NCBI GenBank assembly: GCA_947588705.1
Contig: CANPYT010000003.1
Location: 1 to 64,000, forward strand
Direction of reading: 5' to 3'
DNA length: 64,000 nt
DNA from: an uncultured Acetatifactor sp.
Lineage (GTDB): Bacteria > Bacillota > Clostridia > Lachnospirales > Lachnospiraceae
Shown piece after piece: positions 9,425 through 18,208 of the stretch (position 1 is its first letter; each line of letters opens with the position of its first letter). Under the pieces are notes generated by a model that saw only the letters and a list, made by a program, of their open reading frames with translations, ran no database searches and was not told where the DNA came from. Both the position numbers and the translations under genes were made by a program.

Positions 9425-10874
9425 TTACATCGCGCCGTTTCTCCCTAACACAGCCTTAAAGGTCTTTGCAAGGATCTTGAGATCCATGCGAAGGTTCCAT
9501 TCGCTGATATATTTCATGTCCAGCTTTACCACTTCCTCAAAGTCCGTGATACTGCTGCGGCCGCTGATCTGCCATAAGCCGGTGATGCCCGGTTTTGCTG
9601 CCAGTCTGGCCATATGTCTGAACTCATATTGCTCCCATTCCGCCACGGTAGGCGGCCGGGCCGATCAGGCTCATATCACCTTTTAGTACATTGAAAAACT
9701 GCGGGAATTCATCCAGGCTGAAGTCTCGGATAAAATTACCGATCCCTTTTTTGTAGGTTCCGTCAGGCAGCAGCCTGCTTCCGATGATCCTGGGGTCTTC
9801 CTCCATTTTGAACATGAACCCGTTTTTGATCTTATTCTGTGCCATCAGCTCCGCTTTCCGCTGTTCCGCGTCCATATACATACTGCGGAACTTGTACATT
9901 CGAAACCGTCGGCCGTTTCGTCCTACCCTCTCCTGGACAAAGAACAGAGGGCCTGGGGATTTGATTTTGATGGCCGGGGCTAGAAACAGGGCCAGGATCA
10001 GGGTAATTAACGATCCCACCAGACCGCCGACAATATCCAGCATCCGTTTCAGAAACAGCTGGCCGCTGGTGGCGTAATTGACGCTGGTCGTCATCACCGT
10101 ATAATTTCCCAGGCGTTCCACCAGTTGTCTGCGGTTGATCACTCTTTCCCCGTCCAGCAGTTTCTCATGGACGATCAGTCCCATTTCCGAAAAATGTTCC
10201 ATTAGCTCCCCGGGCTGTTCCGTTCCTTCCGGAAGGTTGAAGAAAACTTCATCCACCGGCTCCCTGTGGACATATTCCAGCGCGTCTTCCCACCCTGCGA
10301 CCACGGGAAATCCAGCGATCTGTCCCTGCGCGTGTTCCTGATCCAGAAGCACCACTCCCAAAATCTTGAAATTTTCGTAATTGTGGCTCTTGATATTGTC
10401 CAGGACCGTTGCCGCTATACTTTCCGTTGTCAGGACCAGCAGCGTCCGTTTTCCCTTTCTCACGATCTTTCTTTTCAGGAAGGTTTTCCATAGGATCCGG
10501 GTAACATAGCCGATCGCGCCGTAAATAATGCCTGTGAGGTACATGACGGTCCGGGAAAAGGTACTGCCCTCCTGGACGGAAAACAGGTAAAAAGTCGCAC
10601 AAAGCTCCACCAGGCAGACCTGCCGCAGTGTCACGGTTGCCTCTGACAGATATCCCCTTCTCAGGACATTCTTAAACATATCGGAAAAGATCATCAGTAC
10701 CACGGCGATCAGAGAAAGCACTACCGCCATATTGCGGTAAGTGACCTGGGCATAAAGGATCCCAAATCCGTGCCTTATCATATATGCAGAAAAAAGTGAT
10801 AAATTCAAACAGACCAGATCCAGCATTATAAAATCCAGATGTTTGATCCATCCCTGCGAACATTTTCGATACAT
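9425..10874 (-). pseudogene. Priming glycosylphosphotransferase (polyprenyl-phosphate sugar phosphotransferase), frameshifted near 9652-9660
   Basis: Frame 1 (9624..10874) runs to SLDEFPQFFNVLKGDMSLIGP then AAYRGGMGAI*; frame 2 (9425..9646) continues AEWEQYEFRHMARLAAKPGITGLWQISGRSS...LKILAKTFKAVL. Together they form one full-length enzyme. Confidence 0.88.
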
Positions 10875-10931
10875 AACCGCTTGACCTCTGTACCTTCTTT
10901 TCCGGGTCTACTATTTTCATAATCTTTACGC

Positions 10932-10964
10932 GCAATACCCCCCCCGGAAACGGAGGGGTATTGC
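10932..10964. repeat. Inverted repeat/hairpin GCAATACCCC...GGGGTATTGC
   Basis: GCAATACCCC (10932-10941) and GGGGTATTGC (10955-10964), 10-bp perfect arms with further inner pairing. Confidence 0.8.
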
Positions 10965-10987
10965 ACAACCACATGCGAAAAATGGGT

Positions 10988-11028
10988 GGCGGGCGTTACC
11001 CGCCCAATTAATTATGCATAATTAATTG
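10988..11028 (-). terminator. Terminator-like GC hairpin abutting a 24-bp perfect palindrome
   Basis: GGCGGG-cgtta-CCCGCC (10988-11004) followed on minus by ACCCATTTTTCG; adjacent CAATTAATTATGCATAATTAATTG (11005-11028) is a perfect palindrome. Confidence 0.6.
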
Positions 11029-11057
11029 TGTAATTCAAAAAAGAAGAGGTTTAAAAA

Positions 11058-11921
11058 TCAGTGATTAAGCTGTGCTCTCTTTGCGCATACAGCGGCGCCG
11101 GCCAAAAGGATCATGGTCGCGAACACTGCTGTGGGCACGGTCTCGCCGGTCTTGGGAGACACGGGCGTAGACGTGGGAGCTACAGTTTCGTTGGTAGTCT
11201 GCGTAGTCTGGCTGGCAGTCTGTGTAGTCTGGCTGGCAGTCTGTGAAGACTGGCTGCTGGACTGTGAAGACTGGCTGCTGGACTGCGAAGACTGGCTGCT
11301 GGACTGCGAAGACTGGCTGCCAGTCTGCGAGGACTGCTGCTCATTAGTAACCGGATCACCTACTATAGGTGTAGGTGTCGGTGTCGGCGCTACCTCTGCT
11401 ACTGTTACTAAGAACAGCGCATAGTTAGAGTAATCGCTTCTGGTGAATTTGATTACGCCGTTTTCGACCTTAGCGCCTTCGACCGGCTCCCATCCGGACG
11501 TACCCTGATGCATCAGCACATACGTCTCGTTTTCCTTAGTATCTTCAACCTGATAAGGAATCTCAATGGAGATTGTCCCGCTTTGCGACGGTGTGATGTC
11601 CAGTATAAATACCAGATCTACATCTACCTGCGCGCCCGCTTCGATTGTAATAGCATCAGCGGCGGCCTCCACGATTTGTGTCTTCAGGGTGCTGTTTTCC
11701 GCTTCGATCTCATTGCTGACTGCATTTACAACAGTTTCGCCGCCTTCTGGCTCTCTGATCGAAACTTCAACTGGTTCTCCCTGACTGTTTGTTGCAGTTG
11801 GCGTTCCAGCCTTATCCACCCATGTGTTAATGGTGCCAGGGCTTACCTCGGCACAAACCGTCATGCCAAGTGTCATGGCAAGCGCCATAGACAATGCAAC
11901 AATCTTAGAAAACTTTTTCAT
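11058..11921 (-). CDS. Secreted, putatively sortase-anchored surface protein with SQSSQSS repeat stalk
   Basis: Signal peptide MKKFSKIVALSMALAMTLGMTVCAE, low-complexity S/Q/T stalk, C-terminal SPKTGE + hydrophobic segment + KRAQLNH tail. Confidence 0.8.
   Translation of the reverse strand: MKKFSKIVALSMALAMTLGMTVCAEVSPGTINTWVDKAGTPTATNSQGEPVEVSIREPEGGETVVNAVSNEIEAENSTLKTQIVEAAADAITIEAGAQVDVDLVFILDITPSQSGTISIEIPYQVEDTKENETYVLMHQGTSGWEPVEGAKVENGVIKFTRSDYSNYALFLVTVAEVAPTPTPTPIVGDPVTNEQQSSQTGSQSSQSSSQSSQSSSQSSQSSSQSSQTASQTTQTASQTTQTTNETVAPTSTPVSPKTGETVPTAVFATMILLAGAAVCAKRAQLNH
11205..11340. repeat. In-frame 21-bp tandem repeat encoding (SQSSQSS)n
   Basis: Repeated gaagactggctgctggactg(c/t) units on + strand; protein period 7 aa. 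Confidence 0.85.
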
Positions 11922-11992
11922 CGGTTAGTTCCTCCTTTCCTTATTGTCATGTGGTTATATCAAGCCTTACGGCCGGATACCTGATGAATTGC

Positions 11993-13069
11993 TCACTGGC
12001 TCACTTCCTCATAGAACACCTTCAGAATCAGCTCGTATAAAGCTTTCTCGTCCGGGTAAAACTGCTCCAGCACAGCGCCTTCCACGGTCTCCCCCTCCAG
12101 AGAGTAGAACCGCTCCGTAGAAAAACTATAATCCAGGATCTGGGTGGCCAGATAGCTCACCTCGTCCACAGATATGTCCGTCACCATATATTTGCTCAGC
12201 GTTTCATAGAGCTTGACCGGCAGGGTGATGTCTTCTTTCATGGCGGCTTTCGCCGTCTGGGCGTAAGCAGTCAGATACTGTTTCTGCCGCTCTAGGCGTC
12301 TGCCGGCACTGTTAAAGCTTTTGGTGTCCCGGTCATGGAGATAATGGTAAGAGGCGTCTCCCTTTAGAAGCACCGTTTCTCCCTCCCGGAACTTCCATAC
12401 ATCCTCCAGGACTTCCACCTCGACCCCGCCCACGGCGTCATTGATGGAAGGGATCGCCCCCATGTTGACGGAGCAGTACCCATGGATCGGCAGCCCGTAA
12501 AACAGGCGGGAAACCGCGTCCCGGCTGCGCTCGCAGCTGACTGTCGCCCCGTCTCCGTAGGCATGCTGAAGGGTCAGCTGTCCTTTTTCCGTCCAAAGAA
12601 AATGGCCGGTACTGCTGTATATGTCAATATCTGTCATCGTGTCTCGGTTGATGCCGATGACGGATACCTGCTTGGTATGGGGATTTAACACCAGCAGGAA
12701 GATCGCGTCGGACTGGCCGCCGTTGATTCCTTCCTCTTTTACCTCTACCTCTCCCTTGTCGTCGATCCCAAGGAACAGGAACGTCAGAATGTCTTCATTA
12801 TAGCGGTATATCTTCCCCTGGTAACGGACGTCGCCTTCTTCCCAGTTTTCGTCCGTTTCCTCTGTTCCGGTGCCTTCTTCCGGCGCCAGGCCCTCCACGA
12901 TCTGGGCGGCCCCGCTCAGATCTGGGCTCTGTCCTTTATACATGTTATAGATTCGGTTGCGGCCCGAGATCTGCAGCCCTAGGAATATGCCCGTTCCCAG
13001 CACGACTAAAGCGATCAGGACGATCACAAACCGGATCAGCACTCTGTATCGTTTTCTTTTAATTTTCAT
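11993..13069 (-). CDS. LytR-CpsA-Psr (LCP) family protein
   Basis: Short N-terminus, TM helix, FLFLGIDDKGEV...SDAIFLLVLNPHTKQVSVIGINRDTMTDI...AYGDG: LCP motifs. Confidence 0.9.
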   Translation of the reverse strand: MKIKRKRYRVLIRFVIVLIALVVLGTGIFLGLQISGRNRIYNMYKGQSPDLSGAAQIVEGLAPEEGTGTEETDENWEEGDVRYQGKIYRYNEDILTFLFLGIDDKGEVEVKEEGINGGQSDAIFLLVLNPHTKQVSVIGINRDTMTDIDIYSSTGHFLWTEKGQLTLQHAYGDGATVSCERSRDAVSRLFYGLPIHGYCSVNMGAIPSINDAVGGVEVEVLEDVWKFREGETVLLKGDASYHYLHDRDTKSFNSAGRRLERQKQYLTAYAQTAKAAMKEDITLPVKLYETLSKYMVTDISVDEVSYLATQILDYSFSTERFYSLEGETVEGAVLEQFYPDEKALYELILKVFYEEVSQ

Positions 13070-13973
13070 TCTGATCCTCCGCGCTGTCTGTTACGCGTAG
13101 CTGGACTCCCTGCACCAGGTAACGGCGGTCCGGCTTATTGCTGGCACAGGTAGACAGCGTGAGGATCCGGTCTTTCTCCGTTATTTCCTCCACTCGGTCA
13201 AAATTGCTGTTCATGGATCGTACCTCTTTTACTTCTTCCAGGTATTCCCCGAACCCTTCTTCCGTTTTTGTTTCATATCCCGCCAGCAGATGGATATTGC
13301 TGAATTCATAAGCGCCGAACACCCGGTATACGAACACCTCTTCCGGGGTGTAAATGTATATGTACGGATGCATCTGGAAAAATTCCGTATCTTCATAGTT
13401 GTGCAGCCCGGCGAACATGGTGCCGTTCTTCATATTATGTCCATAGACTACGGTATTGTTGTCCGTAAAGTCCGTGGTGTTGTAATCCTCCGTATAGATG
13501 CAGCCCGGCAGGCCCTTTGTGCCGTCGATATTGTAGTTGAGATAATAACTGTTATCCTCAGGATGCCGGAGGATGGGATAATCGATGGAGGAATCCGGTA
13601 TGTAGATCCAGGCGTATATATCGGGGTTGACCTCCATCTTCAGGGATGTAAAGTCCAGATCCTTGTCCGGGATCTCAATTCCGAAAGCTTCCTCCAGTTT
13701 CCTGTTTTTTTCTTCCAGGCTAAGTTCCTCCCAGCTTTTCTCCGGCGCGGGAGTTATGGCCGCCTCCTGAGACTGGTTTTCCGGCTCCGTTTGGTTCGGA
13801 ACCGTCTCCTCGGACAGCTGGCTAAAGAGTTCTTCTTCCCGCCGGCTTGCCATTCCCGCCCGAACCAGGCAGAAAATGGCTGCCGCCGCCCCTGCCAGGC
13901 AGACGACCATCCCTATGATCCAGGCCGGCCTTTTCCCGCCGGCTCCCTTATTTTCCCTTCCGTCCGTGCTCAT
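13059..13973 (-). CDS. Class B sortase
   Basis: Catalytic-type motifs VVYGHNMKNGTMFAGL and ILTLSTCAS...RRYLVQGV; N-terminal TM. Confidence 0.9.
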   Translation of the reverse strand: MSTDGRENKGAGGKRPAWIIGMVVCLAGAAAAIFCLVRAGMASRREEELFSQLSEETVPNQTEPENQSQEAAITPAPEKSWEELSLEEKNRKLEEAFGIEIPDKDLDFTSLKMEVNPDIYAWIYIPDSSIDYPILRHPEDNSYYLNYNIDGTKGLPGCIYTEDYNTTDFTDNNTVVYGHNMKNGTMFAGLHNYEDTEFFQMHPYIYIYTPEEVFVYRVFGAYEFSNIHLLAGYETKTEEGFGEYLEEVKEVRSMNSNFDRVEEITEKDRILTLSTCASNKPDRRYLVQGVQLRVTDSAEDQNEN

Positions 13974-14006
13974 TGAGGAGACCTCCTGTCAAAAATGTTC
14001 CGGCAG

Positions 14007-14717
14007 TTACTCTCCGTATCTGCCATAATACTTTCCGTAATATTTGCCGTAGTATTTACCATAATACTTACCGTAATAGCCCTTGCCCCCCAGTTCGACC
14101 TTGTTCAGCACACATCCCAGGATCCGGCATCCGGCCACGTCAAGCTGTTCCTTGATCTTCTTGGCAAAATGGTAGCTGATCTCCCCGCAGGCAATAACCA
14201 TGACCGCGCCGTCGCAGCATTTGGACACTACCGCGGTATCGATGACGCTTCCAAGAGGCGGCGTATCTATGATCACCATGTCGTAGTCCTTTCTGGCCTC
14301 CTCCACCATTTTCCGAAAACGGCTGTTCCCCAGAAGTTCGCTGGGATTGGGCGGCACCGGCCCGCTGAACACCATGTACAGGTTTTTGATGTCGGTGCTG
14401 CACAGGGCGTTTTGAAAATCCGCCTTGCCAACCAGATAATTCACCAGGCCCAGGCGTACCTTGCCTCTTTTATGCCGCTGGCGCATGACGCTTTTTCTTA
14501 AGTCGGCATCCACCAGAAGGACTTTTTTGCCCATCTGGGCGTAAGACTTGGCAAGTTCAAAGGAAATACTGCTCTTGCCTTCGTTGGGGGTACAGCTGGT
14601 AACGCAGATGACTTTTACGTCCTCGCCGGAAAAGTCGATATTAGTCCGAAGGGTTTTAAACGCCTCCCGGGTCCTGAAATCCAGCTCTTCTTGTTTTAGT
14701 TCGATTTCCTGCATCAC
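14007..14717 (-). CDS. CpsD/CapB-type bacterial tyrosine kinase with C-terminal Tyr cluster
   Basis: VTSCTPNEGKSSISFELA Walker A, VLLVDADLR, DMVIIDTPP; C-terminus GYYGKYYGKYYGKYYGKYYGRYGE. Confidence 0.93.
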   Translation of the reverse strand: MMQEIELKQEELDFRTREAFKTLRTNIDFSGEDVKVICVTSCTPNEGKSSISFELAKSYAQMGKKVLLVDADLRKSVMRQRHKRGKVRLGLVNYLVGKADFQNALCSTDIKNLYMVFSGPVPPNPSELLGNSRFRKMVEEARKDYDMVIIDTPPLGSVIDTAVVSKCCDGAVMVIACGEISYHFAKKIKEQLDVAGCRILGCVLNKVELGGKGYYGKYYGKYYGKYYGKYYGRYGE

Positions 14718-15544
14718 TGCACCTCCATCTCGTCGGAAATGTCTTCCAGGTCGCTGTTGTCATAGGTGTTTTGGGTCTGCGGATCCGAATGGCCGGATTT
14801 TGTCGGCGTTCCGTGCTTTTTATCTTTTCCCCTCTTACTGGTGTTCTCCGCCACAGGGATCATGGCCAGTGTGCTGAGCCCCAGGTATTTTTCCACGTCA
14901 TCCGAGTTTTTCAGCGTGTCATCCGTCAGGAAACGCACCACCAGAAGTCCAGCGCTTAAGAACAGACCGATCAGCGCTCCGATCAGCGTCCATTTCAGGA
15001 TGTTGGGGCTGGAGGGATGCTCCGGCAGGTTTGCGGCGTCCACCAGATTGACCGCCTGGATATCCATGACGCTGGTGATGTGTTCCGCGGCGATCTCCCT
15101 TACCTGGTCCGCGATCATCATGGCCATGGTCGGATCCGGGTTTGTCACCGTGATATTGATGCTGCGGGTGTTTGTCACTGTCTCCACATCCACCTGGTCG
15201 GAAAATTGCTCATAGGAGAGATCCAGGCCGTATGTCTCAATTACCTGTTCCAGCACCGTCCGGCTCTTGATGAGAAGCGCGTAGTCCATGGTAAGCTGGC
15301 TGCCCAGCTGCAGGTCGCTGTAAGTCAGGTTGCTGTTGTTTTCCTGTTTGCTCAGGATATATATTGTGGTAGTGGATTGATAAAGCGGCGTTATGGCCAG
15401 GCTGCTGATCAGGTATCCCGCGACCCCGGCTACGATACCGCTGACCAGAATGACCCCCAGCCAGTGCAGCAAAAAGCCAAACAGGTCTTTCAGATCAATT
15501 TCTATCACGTCGTCATTTGCGTTCTGCATAGATTTTCTCCTCAT
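14714..15544 (-). CDS. CpsC/CapA (Wzz-like) polysaccharide chain-length/kinase modulator
   Basis: EIDLKDLFGFLLHWLGVILVSGIVAGVAGYLI...YQSTTTIYILSKQ...two TM helices; adjacent to CpsD. Confidence 0.9.
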   Translation of the reverse strand: MRRKSMQNANDDVIEIDLKDLFGFLLHWLGVILVSGIVAGVAGYLISSLAITPLYQSTTTIYILSKQENNSNLTYSDLQLGSQLTMDYALLIKSRTVLEQVIETYGLDLSYEQFSDQVDVETVTNTRSINITVTNPDPTMAMMIADQVREIAAEHITSVMDIQAVNLVDAANLPEHPSSPNILKWTLIGALIGLFLSAGLLVVRFLTDDTLKNSDDVEKYLGLSTLAMIPVAENTSKRGKDKKHGTPTKSGHSDPQTQNTYDNSDLEDISDEMEVQ

Positions 15545-15562
15545 TCAAATTGTCAGTCGTAT

Positions 15563-16294
15563 TTACGGGCGGCGGGATAAATCCGTAAGCAGCTCCGACA
15601 TGGCGTTTTCAAACAGAATTGCGTCCGCATACCAGCGGCTGCATTTTTGATACAAATATTCAGCGCAAGCCTTCATAGCGGGGTTTCTCTTTTTCAGGTC
15701 ATGGGTGTCCGTTCCCAGATAATCCACTATCTGCTCCTGGATCAGCTTCCTGACGAACCGTTTGGCGGAACCGCCGAACTGCCCTGTCACGCTGCCCGCG
15801 TTTACCTGGATCCGGCAGCCCATGTCTTTGATCTCCCTGACCCTGTCTGCGTCCTTCAGAAAGCACCGATATCTCTCCACATGAGCCAACACCGGCCTGT
15901 AACCCATTCCCAACAGTTGGTCCGCCGCGTTTCTAATATAATAGAATTCTTCCAGCGGCAAAAATTCAATCAGCGCATATTCCGAACCATTCAGTGTGCA
16001 AAGCTCTCCTCTGTCAAGCTTTTCTTCTAACTCCCCGTGATACAGGATCTCTGTTCCGGGATAAATCCGGATCGGGATCCCCTGTTCCCGCGCGGCCTCC
16101 TGCAGCAGTCTTATCCGTTCCAGCACCGAATGTTTGGCGGCGCGGTATTTCCCCTGCTTATAATGCGGGGTCGCGATCATATGGGAGGTTCCTTCCCTTG
16201 AGGCCCATTCCAGCATTTGCAGCGCCTGTTCCAGATCCTGTGCCCCATCGTCCATCCCGGGAAGAATATGCGAGTGAATATCCACAAATCCCAT
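15563..16294 (-). CDS. CpsB/CapC-type PHP tyrosine-protein phosphatase
   Basis: MGFVDIHSHILPGMDDGAQDLEQAL, ATPHYKQG, VLAHVERY, DYLGTDTHDLKKRNP. Confidence 0.93.
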   Translation of the reverse strand: MGFVDIHSHILPGMDDGAQDLEQALQMLEWASREGTSHMIATPHYKQGKYRAAKHSVLERIRLLQEAAREQGIPIRIYPGTEILYHGELEEKLDRGELCTLNGSEYALIEFLPLEEFYYIRNAADQLLGMGYRPVLAHVERYRCFLKDADRVREIKDMGCRIQVNAGSVTGQFGGSAKRFVRKLIQEQIVDYLGTDTHDLKKRNPAMKACAEYLYQKCSRWYADAILFENAMSELLTDLSRRP

Positions 16295-16330
16295 AATTAC
16301 CTTTCTTTTTACGGCGCATAGTTTTCGTAC

Positions 16331-16366
16331 CCTAAAGTGTAGTCATAATAATGACTATATTTTAGG
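16331..16366. promoter_or_regulatory. 36-bp near-perfect dyad (candidate operator) upstream of the eps operon
   Basis: CCTAAAgTgTAGTCAT-AATA-ATGACTAtAtTTTAGG: 16 paired positions with two G/T mismatches; overlapping second dyad GACTATA-N9-TATAGTC (16353-16375). Confidence 0.7.
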
Positions 16367-16559
16367 ATTATAGTCTATTTAATGACCATAGTCAAGTAAA
16401 TAACTGTAAAATAAAATTTTTATAGGCGGAGTTTTTTTGGTCAAACTGTCCAAGGCAGATGGTAAAAAGGAAAGCGAATTTCAGAAAAAAGGCCGGAAAA
16501 GATCATAAGATACAGACAAAAAAGATTGCTGAAAAGAAATGCAGGAAAGAAGGAAGACA

Positions 16560-16778
16560 ATGATAGATTACACTCCGTTTTGGGAAACTCTGAAGAGTTC
16601 AAAGGAAACAACCTATTCCCTGATCAACAGGCACCATATCTCCAGCGCTACTCTCGATAAACTCCGTAAAAACAAACCGTTAAATACTACCACCATTAAT
16701 GACCTATGTAGGATTCTCCATTGTCGCATTCAGGATATCGCCGTTTATATCCCCTCCGAGTCAGACCAGATTCTATAA
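16560..16778 (+). CDS. Small XRE/Cro-type HTH regulator
   Basis: MIDYTPFWETLKSSKETTYSLINRHHISSATLDKLRKNKPLNTTTINDLCRILHCRIQDIAVYIP; divergent from eps operon. Confidence 0.8.
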   Translation: MIDYTPFWETLKSSKETTYSLINRHHISSATLDKLRKNKPLNTTTINDLCRILHCRIQDIAVYIPSESDQIL

Positions 16779-16890
16779 GGGTCTTCTTTTTCCTTTTTAC
16801 TGCAATATATTTAGTAAACGGTGGATAGAATGTACCTCGACTGCTGAGAGAAAGCATTGGATAATAGACTATATTTGTATGTATTATGAA

Positions 16891-16921
16891 GTATCAAAAG
16901 TTTTGTTTCAACTTTTGATAC
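16891..16921. repeat. Perfect 12-bp inverted repeat, 7-nt loop, upstream of IS66 orfA
   Basis: GTATCAAAAGTT-TTGTTTC-AACTTTTGATAC. Confidence 0.9.
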
Positions 16922-16941
16922 CGCTATACGGAGGTAAGTCT

Positions 16942-17232
16942 ATGGGTTCAGAAACAACTATAATGGCAAAACAACAATACCGTCTCCAGGAATGGACAGC
17001 GCAGATCAGGGACTGCCAGAACCGCCCTGCAGGTATGAGTCTTGTCAATTGGTGTATATGTCATGGCATTACGAAAGCGAATTATTACAGGCTTCGGCGC
17101 GTAAGGAAAGCCTGCCTGGAAGATCTTCAGGAAAAGCACCCGCAGCAGTCAATTATTCCCATAAAAACTGAGCTTGTCCAGCAGCTAAGCAGCAAGGACA
17201 GCTTGGAACAGGCGGGGATCGATATTCAATGA
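16942..17232 (+). CDS. IS66-family accessory protein TnpA-like (orf1)
   Basis: MGSETTIMAKQQYRLQEWTAQIRDCQNRPAGMSLVNWCICHGITKANYYRLRRVRKACLE. Confidence 0.8.
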   Translation: MGSETTIMAKQQYRLQEWTAQIRDCQNRPAGMSLVNWCICHGITKANYYRLRRVRKACLEDLQEKHPQQSIIPIKTELVQQLSSKDSLEQAGIDIQ

Positions 17233-17304
17233 AAGGATTTTCCGTCCATGTGGCGGAATCTACACCTATGCCCCTTCTGGCGGAAGTCCTCCGGGTGATA
17301 CGAG

Positions 17305-17472
17305 ATGCTTAATGACGCTACCTGCTTCAGGGCAGTCTATATCGTCTGCGGCTATACGGATCCTTGCTCCGATATGGACCGGCTTGCGGCCCTTGTCGAG
17401 GCCCAGACCGGGAACCGCCCTTATGTACCGGATACCCTTTACCTTTTCTACGGCCAACGCACAGCCCTTTGA
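17305..17472 (+). pseudogene. IS66-family TnpB-like N-terminal fragment
   Basis: 56-codon ORF not in the ORF track: MLNDATCFRAVYIVCGYTDPCSDMDRLAALVEAQTGNRPYVPDTLYLFYGQRTAL*, matching the N-terminus of IS66 TnpB, truncated. Confidence 0.75.
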
Positions 17473-17907
17473 TCAGATCGCCGGTCAGCCCGTCATAAAC
17501 AAAGAACGGGTGATAGCCATTTCCCTGGTAGTGGCAGTTGAAAGCTACGCCTTCCTGCCTGCCATAAACATCCACTAGCGTGGTGTTTATATTAAAGAGC
17601 AGGTATTCCGGCATTTTGAATAGAGTAGACCACTTTCCGAAGTTCGCGCAGGATCTGCCCCATCTGTTCCAGCGTTGTTTCATCCATGCGGTTGAAAAAC
17701 CGGAACAGTGTCGGCTGTGATGCAAGGGCACCCTTCTCCAGGATTGCCGACATGACGGGCTCGTTTGCCAGCTCGTCAGCACAGTCATCTTCAAAATAGG
17801 CCGCAAAGATCTGATAAATGACCTGCATCGGAGGAAAGATCGCCTCCTTCAAAATTAATTTTAATCTGGCTATTGCTTTCTAAACTTACGGTGTTTAAAA
17901 TATTCAT
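17473..17907 (-). pseudogene. IS1380-family transposase remnant (internal deletion/frameshift, 3' truncated)
   Basis: ATG at 17907 gives MNILNTVSLESNSQIKINFEGGDLSSDAG then breaks; second frame AAYFEDDCADELANEPVMSAILEKGALASQPTLFRFFNRMDE; third LLFNINTTLVDVYGRQEGVAFNCHYQGNGYHPFFVYDGLTGDL. Confidence 0.8.
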
Positions 17908-17986
17908 AAATAGACCTCTTTTCTTGCAGTTTTGTTTGGATTCGACACATGAATTTTACTACAAGTGAGAGGTCTTTTCTATTCAC

Positions 17987-18208
17987 TCAATAGATGAAAG
18001 AGCAATAATCGGTTAAAATACAGTAACTACGCGGCTTGTTTTCCTCATACCCTGTACACACGATACACTCCAAACCTGCTGCCTGCAGCAACTCCACAGA
18101 GCGGCGGATCAAGGGTACGCCGTCTATCGGCAAAGTGGATTTCGGCACACGCTCTACATTTCTTGCAATCCGTGTTCCCTTCCCTGCAGCCAGCAAAATT
18201 GCTTTCAT
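17987..18208 (-). pseudogene. Truncated LicC-like sugar/choline nucleotidyltransferase N-terminus
   Basis: MKAILLAAGKGTRIARNVERVPKSTLPIDGVPLIRRSVELLQAAGLECIVCTGYEENK then diverges and stops beside the IS1380 remnant. Confidence 0.75.

Noticed and set aside
11205-11340. Tandem repeats as a CRISPR array
   Set aside because: Direct 21-bp coding repeats with no spacers; encode the SQSSQSS stalk.
16891-17907. Active transposon
   Set aside because: Both transposase sets are truncated or frameshifted; no complete DDE gene and no clear terminal repeats found.
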